In this document: positions 56,300 to 64,000 of the stretch, piece after piece
How positions within the stretch are numbered: position 1 is the first letter of the stretch
How the letters are laid out: each line of letters begins with the position of its first letter
Source: Opitutia bacterium
GTDB lineage: Bacteria > Verrucomicrobiota > Verrucomicrobiia > Opitutales > Opitutaceae
DNA: 64,000 nt
Reading direction: 5' to 3'
NCBI GenBank assembly: GCA_947453695.1
Contig: CANGHW010000003.1
Coordinates: 1-64,000 of the forward strand
Notes under the pieces: generated by a model
The model's input: only the letters and a program-made list of their open reading frames with translations
Databases searched by the model: none
What the model was told of the DNA's origin: nothing
Translations under genes and position numbers: made by a program

Positions 56300-56893
56300 A
56301 TGAGTCGCCCCGTCCATCCCGAAGACGTAATCCTCGTCAACACCGCCAACCGCGCCGTCGGCCGGGCGGAAAAGCTGGCGGCTCATCGGGCGGGGTGGCT
56401 ACACCGGGCATTTTCCATCTTCCTGGTGGATGAACGCGGACGGGTGCTGCTGCAGCGACGACATCCCGCCAAATACCACTCGGGCGGCCTGTGGGCGAAT
56501 TCGTGTTGCGGTCACCCGCGACCGGGCGAGACGACCCTGGCGGCGGCGAGACGGCGTTTGGGCGAGGAACTTGGCGCCACGGGGCCTCTGCGGTTTGGTT
56601 TTCGGACGCGCTACGCGGCAGAGCTGGCAAGCGGCCTAAAGGAGAACGAGATCGTCTACGTCTACTTCGGTGCAGCGCCCGCTGGGCTACGACCGAATCC
56701 GCAGGAGATATCGGCCGTGGAGTGGATATCACTGGCGGCGCTGAAACGCGCGTGTCGGCGCGAGCCAGGAAAGTATGCGTTTTGGCTGAAGCACTATCTT
56801 GAGCGGCACGAAGCGGCGGTGGCGCACGGCGTGGCGGAGGCGCGAATCATTCGTTCACAATCGCAGCCGACGCGATCCAACCAAACCGGCTGA
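56300..56893 (+). CDS. idi: Isopentenyl-diphosphate delta-isomerase, type 1
   Basis: A 197-residue Nudix-fold enzyme starting MSRPVHPEDVILVNTANRAV. The type 1 isomerase signatures are HRAFSIFLVDERGRVLLQRR, GLWANSCCGHPRPGE (catalytic Cys in NSCCGHP) and AARRRLGEELG, with KENEIVYVYFG containing the active-site Glu. It interconverts IPP and DMAPP for prenyl chain synthesis. It is divergent from the ebo cluster, 166 nt away, and supplying prenyl diphosphate to the UbiA-type EboC is an attractive but unproven link. Confidence 0.94.
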   Translation: MSRPVHPEDVILVNTANRAVGRAEKLAAHRAGWLHRAFSIFLVDERGRVLLQRRHPAKYHSGGLWANSCCGHPRPGETTLAAARRRLGEELGATGPLRFGFRTRYAAELASGLKENEIVYVYFGAAPAGLRPNPQEISAVEWISLAALKRACRREPGKYAFWLKHYLERHEAAVAHGVAEARIIRSQSQPTRSNQTG

Positions 56894-56925
56894 CGCCAGA
56901 AGAGGACTCGGACGTCGCCGAGCGA

Positions 56926-58365
56926 TTACGGAATGCGGAGCTGACGGCCAATAACGAGGTTATTGTCCTCACCGAGCACCTCACGGTTGGCCACCAGGAT
57001 CTCGGCCCAGCGACCAGGCGTGCCGTAATACTGCGCGGAGATCTTCGAAAGAGTGTCACCGGCAGTAACGGTATGATAACGCGCACCGGGAACCTGCGGA
57101 CGGGCCGGAGCACTGGTGGGTGCAGCGCCGGTGGGTGCAGTCGGCGCAGGAGAGGGCGCGGGACCGCCACCCGGAGGCGCGACGACAAAGGTAGCCGTAA
57201 CTCCCGCGCCCGGCGGACGAGGAGTCGTGCTGGCGTTGGCACTTGCCGTCGCGGGAGTGCCCATCGTCGGGGTCGCAGGCGGGGAACCGACAGTGATGGT
57301 CGTGGCCGGGCGGGCCGAGGCGAGGCGGCTCTTCAGCTGCGCATTTTCCTCCGAGAGGGAGGTGGCTTTGGCTTGGACCTGGGCGAGCTGCTCCTTCAAC
57401 GAACCGGCTTGGGTCGCCGCGGCTTTGAGAGAATCATTTTCATCACGCAGCATCTTGGCGCTGCCGAGGGCGGCAATCAGCTGGGCCTGCGTGTCAGCGA
57501 GTGCTTTGGTTTCAGCCAGACCAGGAGTCTTCGCGGCAATCTCGGCGGCCGCGAGCTGACGCTGCAAGGTCGTGCGTTCGGTTTCGAGCGTAGTGACTTT
57601 TTCCTGCAGGGACGTGAGCTGGGCGCGCAGTTCGGTCTCGGCAGCGGGTGCGATGCTCTTGGCTTCGCCGGCCGACGCGGTGCGCTGCGCGGATAGGGCG
57701 GAAATCTTGGAATTGGCGCTCTCGAGCTGGGTCTTGAGCGTGGCCGCATCCTGCTCGGCGCGGGTGCGCGACTCTTTTTGCGCCAAAAGGTCGGTGTTGA
57801 GTTGGTCGAGCGCGGCGCGGATCTGCTCGTTCTGGCCGGAGACCGTTTTGACGTGCTCGGTGAGGGCTTTGTTTTCGGTGCGGGCATCCTCGACTTGGCG
57901 GCGAAGCCCACCGACCTCTTGCTGCAGTTCGGTAAAATTACGGAGTGAAACGGCGAGTTTCTCCTCAGTGCCGGCGAGCTTGGAACGAAGGTCCGCTACT
58001 TCGGCGGGATTGGCCACGGAACCGTTCGCGCGGCTGGATTGGAGCTGGGCATAGCTGGCACGGAGGCTGGCGAGCTCCTTGGCCGTCTCGGCAAGTTTGT
58101 CGGTCAGGCGGCGTGACGTATCCCCGTCCGACGTGCGATTCTCGATCGCGAATCGCAAGGCATCGCCTTGGGCGCGGGTGAGGGCGAGCTCCTGCTGCAG
58201 GATTTTCTTCTCCGTCCGCAGGTCCGCATTCTCCTTCAGCAGCTTGTCGTCGCCAATAACCGTCGTCGTGGGCTCGGGAATCTTCCCTACATGGACATAG
58301 CCACAACCACTAAGCGCAAGCACGGCAAATGCGGCAGGGAGCGAACTAAGACGGCGGGGGCACAT
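56926..58365 (-). CDS. Coiled-coil lipoprotein with C-terminal LysM domain
   Basis: A 479-residue lipoprotein from the ATG at 58365 with lipobox AVLALSGCG (Cys ~21). Residues ~45-370 form a long coiled coil (LKENADLRTEKKILQQELAL; KLAGTEEKLAVSLRNFTELQ). A Pro/Ala/Thr-rich linker follows. The C-terminal LysM is ARYHTVTAGDTLSKISAQYY, GTPGRWAEILVANREVLGED, ending GRQLRIP. This LysM is closely similar to that of the giant protein just upstream, suggesting duplication. It probably bridges membrane and peptidoglycan. Confidence 0.88.
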   Translation of the reverse strand: MCPRRLSSLPAAFAVLALSGCGYVHVGKIPEPTTTVIGDDKLLKENADLRTEKKILQQELALTRAQGDALRFAIENRTSDGDTSRRLTDKLAETAKELASLRASYAQLQSSRANGSVANPAEVADLRSKLAGTEEKLAVSLRNFTELQQEVGGLRRQVEDARTENKALTEHVKTVSGQNEQIRAALDQLNTDLLAQKESRTRAEQDAATLKTQLESANSKISALSAQRTASAGEAKSIAPAAETELRAQLTSLQEKVTTLETERTTLQRQLAAAEIAAKTPGLAETKALADTQAQLIAALGSAKMLRDENDSLKAAATQAGSLKEQLAQVQAKATSLSEENAQLKSRLASARPATTITVGSPPATPTMGTPATASANASTTPRPPGAGVTATFVVAPPGGGPAPSPAPTAPTGAAPTSAPARPQVPGARYHTVTAGDTLSKISAQYYGTPGRWAEILVANREVLGEDNNLVIGRQLRIP

Positions 58366-58488
58366 CAGAAAACACAACTAGTCGGAGGACATTTCGGAGC
58401 AACCTTTGTTTGTAAAAATACGGATGCTACGGACCACCCGGGGTGTTATCCTCATCCACCCCAAGGCTTCGCCAAGCCGGTGCAAAAA

Positions 58489-61400
58489 TCAGGGTATGCG
58501 AAGCACGCGACCGACGACGAGGTCGCGTTCCGTGCGGAGGACATCGCGATTGGCGGCGAGAATCTCCGGCCAACGGCTGGCTGTGCCGTAATAGCGAAGA
58601 GAAATCTTGGTCAGGGTGTCGCCATTGGCGATGGTGTGCGAACGGGCCGCGGCCGCGGCGGCCACCGGTTCAGGCGCGGGGCGCGCCGTGGGAGCCGTGG
58701 CTGGTGCAACTGGAGCCGACGACGCCACCGGAGGCGCCGGACGTGTCGGAGCGGACGTTGCCACAGCCGGGGCCGGCTTGGCCGCGAGCGCGGCAGCGAG
58801 GTCGTCGCGCTCCTTGGTGAGGGCGGTGTAAGAACGAAGAGACATCGCGAGCTTGTCCTCGGCTTCTGCTTTGGCGGCGGCGGCTTTGGCGAGCTCCTCC
58901 TTGGTCGCGGCAGCTTCGGCGAGACGGGTCGTGAGGGCAGATTTGTCCGCCTCAAGCTGGCGAATGCGCGCCTCAATCTCGGGCGTCGTGGACAGGGCTG
59001 GCTTGGCCTGTATGGCGGCCAAGCTAGCGGCCAGATCGTCGCGCTCCTTCGTCAATGCGGAGTAGGAGCGCAGGGACATCGCGAGTTTTTCCTCCGCCTC
59101 AGCTTTGGCGGCGGCGGCGCGGGATGCCTCTTCCTTCGCGGCGGCAATGTCGGCCAAGCGACCGGATAGCGCGGCCTTCTCCGACTCGAGTTGACGAATG
59201 CGGGCCTCCAGATCGCGGGCGCCATCCTTGGCGGCACCCGTGGCGGCCAATGCGGCCTCGGCTTGGGCGAGACGCTGAGCCAGCGCCTCCTTTTCTTTCG
59301 CCAATTTCGCCGCGGCGTCGGATTGCTCGGCCGCCGCACTCGCTGACCGCGTCTTGTCTTGCGCCAGCGCATCACGTTCAGCGCCAGCCTGACGCGCGGC
59401 CGCTTGCGCCGCCTCAGTTTGCGCGCGAGCTGCTTTGGCTGCCGCTTCCGCCTGGGCCAACTTCTCGGCCATCGCAGCCGACTCCGACTGGGCAGCGGTT
59501 GCTTTGGCAGCAAGGCCGCCCGTGGATTCGGCCGCAGCGCGAAGTTTCTTTTGGGCATCATCCGCCGCAGCTTGGGCCTGCGCTTTCGCGGTGGTCTCAG
59601 TGGACAGGGCGGCTTCCGCCTGACTCACGCGAGCAGCCAAGGCGGCCTTGTCGGACTCCAACTGGCGAAGCCGGGATTCCAAGTCGCGACCGGTGTCTTT
59701 CTGCGCGGAAGCTGCGGCGAGAGCCGCTTCGGCCTGAGTGAGGCGCTGAGCGAGCGATTGTTTCTCTGCCGCAAGGCCGCCGAGTGTCGCGGAGTGCTCG
59801 GCGGCTGCCTTCTTCAATTCGGCTTGGAATGACTCAGCCCGGCGCGTCTCAGCTTCGACTTGAGCACGGAGTTTTTTTTGCGCCTCCTCGACGGAAGATT
59901 CGGTCTGAGCGAGACGAGAAGTCAGGGCGGCTCGCTCGGTCTCGGCCTGTCGCAAGCGCGCCTCCAAGTCGCGAACGGACGTTTGGGCAGACGCGGCCGA
60001 GCCGGCGGCAGCTTCCACCTGGGCAAGCCGTTGCGTGAGGGCCTGCTTCTCGGCCACAAGGGCGGCGAGCTGCTTCTCCGCCTGCCCCACAGCCTGCACG
60101 CGAGACGCCGCGTCTTGCTGGGCGGAATCGAGCCGGGCAGTCAGCTCAACGCGCGCCTTCTCCGCCGCGGCAAAGGCATTCCGGTTGCGCTCGGCCTCCG
60201 ACCGGGTGGCGGCGAGGTCTGATTCCAACCGGGACTTCTCGGCGGAGTAGCGTGCCGCGGCGGCCTTGGCGTTTTCCACTTCCTGAGCCGAGCCCGCCTT
60301 ATCGGCGACCGAAGCAGCGAGTGCTCCCTCCACTTTTTCGAGGCGCGCGGTGAGTGACGCCGCCGCTTCGGCCGAAGCGGCGAGTTTCTTCTGCGAGTCA
60401 TCGCGCTCCGCCATCGTCGCGGCGAGCTTGGCCTGGAGCGAGGAAACCTCCTGGGCAAAACGGGCGCTGGATTCCTGGGTGGTGGCCGAAAGGCGGGACG
60501 TGAGATCGGCGCGGGATTTTTCCGTCTCAGCGAGGGAGGCCCGTATGCGGTCGGCATCGGCGCGCACGCTCGCGAGCTCGGACTCCAAACGCGTTTTCTC
60601 AGCGGAGCCACGGGCGGCGAGCGCCTGGGCGTCGGCAATGGCTTGGGCAGCGCTGTCTTTAGCCGCAACGGCGGTAGCAAGGGAAGACTCCGCTTTCTCG
60701 AGGCGCACGGCGAGTTGATCACGGGCCGCGGCGGCGAAGGCAGCTTGCTCGCGGAGTGCCGCAATTTCCTTGGCCGAGCGTGCACCCGATTCACGGGAGG
60801 ACGTTTCCAGCTGCGCGGCGAGATCGGCCGCCCGCTTTTTCTCCCCAGACAGCGCCGACGCGGACTTCTCGGCTTCGGCGCGGACCGATTCCAACTCCGC
60901 GGCGAGACGAGTGGCGCGAGTCTGCGCTTCGCCCGCCGCCGCAGCGCTCGATTCAGCCTGGTTGAGACGCGAGGCAAGTTCGGCGCGGAGTTTTTGGACG
61001 TCGGCGCGGGCGGTTTCGAGCGACGCGGCCAATTCGCCGGCCTGCTTTTGCGCCTCACCCGTCGTAAGCGCAGCCGCTTCGGCCTTCGCTGCCCGACCGG
61101 CCAAGGCATCGCGCTCGGCGGTGAGCTGGACGACGGTGGCGGTCTTCGCCGCAACCAGGGCGGCCAACTCGGTGTTCTTCTCCTGGGCAGCGGCGAGATC
61201 GCGCGTGGCGACAGCGGAGCCTTCGGTGCGCGTGCGCTCCAGCGTCGCGAGGGCGCTGCGGGTCTTTTCCAAATCGGCCCGCGCGGCATCCAACTCGGAA
61301 AGTTGAGCAGCGGCTCGCGCTTGCGCCGCCGACGCGGCGGACTCGGCAGTATTCAGTCGAGCGGTAAACTCGCCCCGGAACTTCTCCGCTTCGGATTTCG

Positions 61401-64000
61401 CGGCAAGAGCAGAGGCCAACGCAGCGTCGGACTGAACAAGGCGGGCGGACAGCTTTTCGCGCTCACCAGTGAGCTGGGCGAGCGATTCGGCTGTCGCAGA
61501 CTTTTCGGCGGCTCGCTCGGCGGTCAGCGTCTGCAACTGCGCCCGGACACGTCCGAGTTCATCCGCCGTGGCGGTCGCCTGCGTGGCGAGGGCGGAGTCG
61601 GATTGCGTGCGAGCGGCGAGTTCGGCCCGCGCGGTGGCAAGGGCGGTCTCGGCCTTGGCTTTGGCCGCCGCGGACTCGGTGGCCAGCGATTGGGCGGCGG
61701 CCAATTCGTTGCGCACGGCGTCGAGTTGAAGTGCGAGTGCCGCGGCTTTCGTCTGAGACTCACCGGTGTTAAGGGCGGCGGATTCAGCCTTCGCAAGACG
61801 AGCGGCCAGATCGTCACGCTCGGCACGCAGCGAGGTAAGCCGGGCGGCGGCGGCCTTGCCGGCGGAATCACGCTCCGCAGCACTCGCCGAGAGCGCAGAC
61901 TCGGCCTGAGCGAGACGCTCCGCGAGCGCAGCGACGCGAGTCTTCTCGGCCGTCAACGCAACCTCCGCCGCCGGGGCGCGGGCGGCGTCGGATGCGGACG
62001 CCCGGAGTTTCTTCTGCGCCTCATCCAACGCGCTCACGGCGGTGGCGAGCTGACCTTTGAGGGTGGAAATCTCCTCGGCCGATTGGGCGGCCATGCGGGC
62101 CCGGGCTTCGTCTTGGGCGGAGGCCGAGGAGTTGAGCGCAGTCTCAGCCTGTTTGAGGCGCGCAGCGAGAGCATCACGTTCGGATGTGAGCGTAACGAGC
62201 GAAGCAGCTTTAGCCGACGCGGCGGACGCCAGCTCGGTCGCCGCGGACTTCTCAGCGGCGAGCGCGGTGCGGGCCTGATCGAGTTCGCTACGGACCGAAG
62301 CCAACGTCCGCGTCGTGGCCTCGGCGGAGGCTGATGAATCGGCGGCAACAGCAGAAAGCTTTTCGCGGGCGGCCTGAAGTTCGCGCCGAGCCGCGACCAA
62401 ATCAGCTTCTCGGGCAGCCGACTCCTGGCGAGCAGCCGCGAGGTCGCGGGAGAGTGAGTCCTCGAACGCGCTCGCCGTGGACTTGGCCATCGTCTCCGCC
62501 TTCGCCAGACGGGCCGCCAACTCAGTCTTTTCGGCGGTGAGCCGGGTGACCGCGTCGTCACGCGAAGTCGTCGCGGTGGCAAGATCGAGCGCCTTGGCCT
62601 TTTCCGCCGCGAGAGCGGTCTCGAGCGAGACGAGCTGAGTGCGAAGCTGGACGAGCGTATCGGCGGTCTTGAGTTTTTCCGCGGCGAGCGAGTCGACCTT
62701 GGCGAGTGCCTCGGCGAGTGCAGTGGCGCTCGTGCTGGCGGCATTGGTGGAGGCGGCAGCTTGGGCCGTGGCGGCGGCGAGTTGCGCGCGGAGTTCGGTA
62801 AGCTGCGCGCCGGTCTTAGACTGGGTATCGGCGGTAGCGAGCGTAGCGGCCTCGGTTTGCTCCAGCCGGGTCAGCAGCGTGGCTGTGGTGCGATCGAGGT
62901 AGGCCCTCAGCTCAGCAAGCTCAGAGCGGAAGCGCGGCGCATCTGCGTCCGTGCGCGAACCGGAGGCACCGGCGCGAGCAGTAAGGTCGTCAATCCGGGC
63001 GCGGGCAGCGGCGAGTTCGGCCGAGGCGGCCTGCGCCGACTGAAGGGCCTGGGTGCGGGCGGAAATTTCCGAGGAAAGGGCCGACTGGGTTTGGGCGAGG
63101 CGCGAAGCCAGATTTTCACGCTCGGCATTGGGTCGGAACAGCGGCTCAGAGCCGTCGGCCAACAACCCAGATGAGGTCGCGCCACCGGACGCGTTGGCGC
63201 TTTGATTGAGGCGGGCGGCCAGCGCATCGCGTTCGGCCGCGAGCCGGGTGACCGTGGCGGCAGTGCGACGCTGCTCCTCGGCGAGTGCGACGGCTTGAGC
63301 GGAGGCGGTAGCGGCGAGTGTCGAGGCCCGCGTGCGCTCGTTGTTGAGCGCCAATCGAGCCTTCTCGGCGTCGGCACGGGCCGCGGCAAGTTCGCGCGAC
63401 TGGAGAGCCAAGGCGTTTTCAGCGCGGATGAGGGCGGGAGGCTTAGCTGCGCCGGATGAACCGGCCGCAGGTGAGGAAGAAGGACCGAAAACGGAGCTGC
63501 CACCGGAGGAGGCCGAGTTTCCGCCCGCTGAGGCACCGGCGGAGGTAGGAGCGGAGCGATTAATCGCGCCGGCACTGGTGACACCGGCGGTAACGGCCGC
63601 AACGCGGGCGGAATTGCGCGCGCCACCGGCTCCGGCATTCGACGTCGAAGAGGGCGCGGCGGCAGAACTAGGAGATGCAGCGGGGGCAGTTCCGGCAGTT
63701 TCGGCGCGGGCGGCCACTTCGTTCTGGGCCTTGTCGATCTCGGAGGCGAGGTGAGCGGAGCCATGATCAGGCTTGGCGTCGTCACCCGTGGCCGCCGGTT
63801 GCGCGTTGGGATCAAGATCAATGCGGTTGCGCGGAGCGGGCATCGCGGAGGGATCTTTCGCGCGGGCGGAGTCCTGCGCGGGCAGAAGGCCCTTCTCGTT
63901 GATCTTTCTCGCCATCGCCTCGATCTGGCGTTGCGCGACTTCGGGCGGGACATTGGCCGCGAGGCGTATGCCTCCGGCAGCGGGCGCAGCTCCGGCCTCG
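58489..64000 (-). CDS. Giant Ala-rich coiled-coil protein with C-terminal LysM, 5' end beyond the window
   Basis: At least 1836 residues: an ATG at 63915 gives 1808, but the frame is open and protein-like to the right edge (LAANVPPEVAQRQIEAMARK), so the true start lies outside. Residues ~165-1700 (from 63915) are an almost continuous Ala/Glu/Lys-rich coiled coil with repeated SERDALAARLKQAET-type units. Near the C-terminus a 78-codon segment is tandemly duplicated (EEKLAMSLRSYSALTKERDD and EDKLAMSLRSYTALTKERDD, 234 bp apart). A Pro/Ala linker and a LysM domain follow (RSHTIANGDTLTKISLRYYG, ending GRVLRIP). The protein could be a long peptidoglycan-bound fibre. No membrane anchor is visible in the part present. 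Confidence 0.9.
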   Translation of the reverse strand, partial: EAGAAPAAGGIRLAANVPPEVAQRQIEAMARKINEKGLLPAQDSARAKDPSAMPAPRNRIDLDPNAQPAATGDDAKPDHGSAHLASEIDKAQNEVAARAETAGTAPAASPSSAAAPSSTSNAGAGGARNSARVAAVTAGVTSAGAINRSAPTSAGASAGGNSASSGGSSVFGPSSSPAAGSSGAAKPPALIRAENALALQSRELAAARADAEKARLALNNERTRASTLAATASAQAVALAEEQRRTAATVTRLAAERDALAARLNQSANASGGATSSGLLADGSEPLFRPNAERENLASRLAQTQSALSSEISARTQALQSAQAASAELAAARARIDDLTARAGASGSRTDADAPRFRSELAELRAYLDRTTATLLTRLEQTEAATLATADTQSKTGAQLTELRAQLAAATAQAAASTNAASTSATALAEALAKVDSLAAEKLKTADTLVQLRTQLVSLETALAAEKAKALDLATATTSRDDAVTRLTAEKTELAARLAKAETMAKSTASAFEDSLSRDLAAARQESAAREADLVAARRELQAAREKLSAVAADSSASAEATTRTLASVRSELDQARTALAAEKSAATELASAASAKAASLVTLTSERDALAARLKQAETALNSSASAQDEARARMAAQSAEEISTLKGQLATAVSALDEAQKKLRASASDAARAPAAEVALTAEKTRVAALAERLAQAESALSASAAERDSAGKAAAARLTSLRAERDDLAARLAKAESAALNTGESQTKAAALALQLDAVRNELAAAQSLATESAAAKAKAETALATARAELAARTQSDSALATQATATADELGRVRAQLQTLTAERAAEKSATAESLAQLTGEREKLSARLVQSDAALASALAAKSEAEKFRGEFTARLNTAESAASAAQARAAAQLSELDAARADLEKTRSALATLERTRTEGSAVATRDLAAAQEKNTELAALVAAKTATVVQLTAERDALAGRAAKAEAAALTTGEAQKQAGELAASLETARADVQKLRAELASRLNQAESSAAAAGEAQTRATRLAAELESVRAEAEKSASALSGEKKRAADLAAQLETSSRESGARSAKEIAALREQAAFAAAARDQLAVRLEKAESSLATAVAAKDSAAQAIADAQALAARGSAEKTRLESELASVRADADRIRASLAETEKSRADLTSRLSATTQESSARFAQEVSSLQAKLAATMAERDDSQKKLAASAEAAASLTARLEKVEGALAASVADKAGSAQEVENAKAAAARYSAEKSRLESDLAATRSEAERNRNAFAAAEKARVELTARLDSAQQDAASRVQAVGQAEKQLAALVAEKQALTQRLAQVEAAAGSAASAQTSVRDLEARLRQAETERAALTSRLAQTESSVEEAQKKLRAQVEAETRRAESFQAELKKAAAEHSATLGGLAAEKQSLAQRLTQAEAALAAASAQKDTGRDLESRLRQLESDKAALAARVSQAEAALSTETTAKAQAQAAADDAQKKLRAAAESTGGLAAKATAAQSESAAMAEKLAQAEAAAKAARAQTEAAQAAARQAGAERDALAQDKTRSASAAAEQSDAAAKLAKEKEALAQRLAQAEAALAATGAAKDGARDLEARIRQLESEKAALSGRLADIAAAKEEASRAAAAKAEAEEKLAMSLRSYSALTKERDDLAASLAAIQAKPALSTTPEIEARIRQLEADKSALTTRLAEAAATKEELAKAAAAKAEAEDKLAMSLRSYTALTKERDDLAAALAAKPAPAVATSAPTRPAPPVASSAPVAPATAPTARPAPEPVAAAAAARSHTIANGDTLTKISLRYYGTASRWPEILAANRDVLRTERDLVVGRVLRIP

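Noticed and set aside
60643-62334. 563-codon rightward frame within the giant coiled-coil gene
   Set aside because: Gly/Arg-rich antisense product of Ala-rich repeats; no start signal or motif.

Overview
The window is a gene-dense, high-GC bacterial chromosome segment, most consistent with Verrucomicrobiota and probably Opitutaceae. This is inferred from gene content: a paired DUF1501 and DUF1549/DUF1553 cytochrome locus, a three-subunit succinate dehydrogenase with one cytochrome b subunit, a PPi-type phosphofructokinase, an ebo cluster, a large type II secretion operon and LysM coiled-coil proteins. No rRNA gene or CRISPR array was seen; there is one tRNA.

Layout. 1-3651: PSD1-type cytochrome gene and the start of its DUF1501 partner (runs off the left edge). 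3793-6205: gpsA and lysA. 6206-8648: small membrane proteins and an AbgT-type transporter. 8667-12207: sdhCAB. 12443-14951: PaaK-like adenylate-forming enzyme, Nudix hydrolase, LysM protein. 15151-15227: tRNA-Pro(UGG). 15179-19246: a 4.0-kb integrative element in that tRNA. 19250-34566: NtrC-type response regulator, histidine kinase and a type II secretion operon, all leftward. 34829-37487: ceruloplasmin-like multicopper protein and a WYL regulator. 37488-40469: a 21-bp periodic repeat, an unrecognised gene with a textbook Shine-Dalgarno sequence, and a YfgM-like TPR protein. 40876-48397: an Abi/HEPN-like gene, purU, quinone oxidoreductase, carB and an alginate-lyase-like enzyme. 48530-49786: PPi-phosphofructokinase. 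49905-56133: ebo cluster, followed by idi. 56926-64000: two LysM coiled-coil proteins, the second entering from beyond the right edge.

The most striking system is the element in tRNA-Pro. It is bounded by perfect 53-bp direct repeats and carries a tyrosine integrase, a ribbon-helix-helix-like protein, a small membrane-anchored protein and a HUH replication initiator with the two-tyrosine motif of phiX174 gpA. Joining the two ends as in the excised circle, I find that the integrase frame runs through attP without a stop and terminates in an ATGA overlap with the first ATG of rep. int and rep therefore form a translationally coupled operon only after excision; in the integrated state rep is cut off from the int promoter and the integrase has a different tail encoded antisense to the tRNA. 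Matching tandem TTGTGCG repeats lie inside both ends and are candidate integrase arm sites.

Other points: the type II secretin is split into two proteins with separate signal peptides; the multicopper protein has lost residues of its trinuclear copper site; the ebo cluster lacks a recognisable eboA, carries an orphan gene and lies beside idi; and several intergenic spaces hold related REP-like palindromes.
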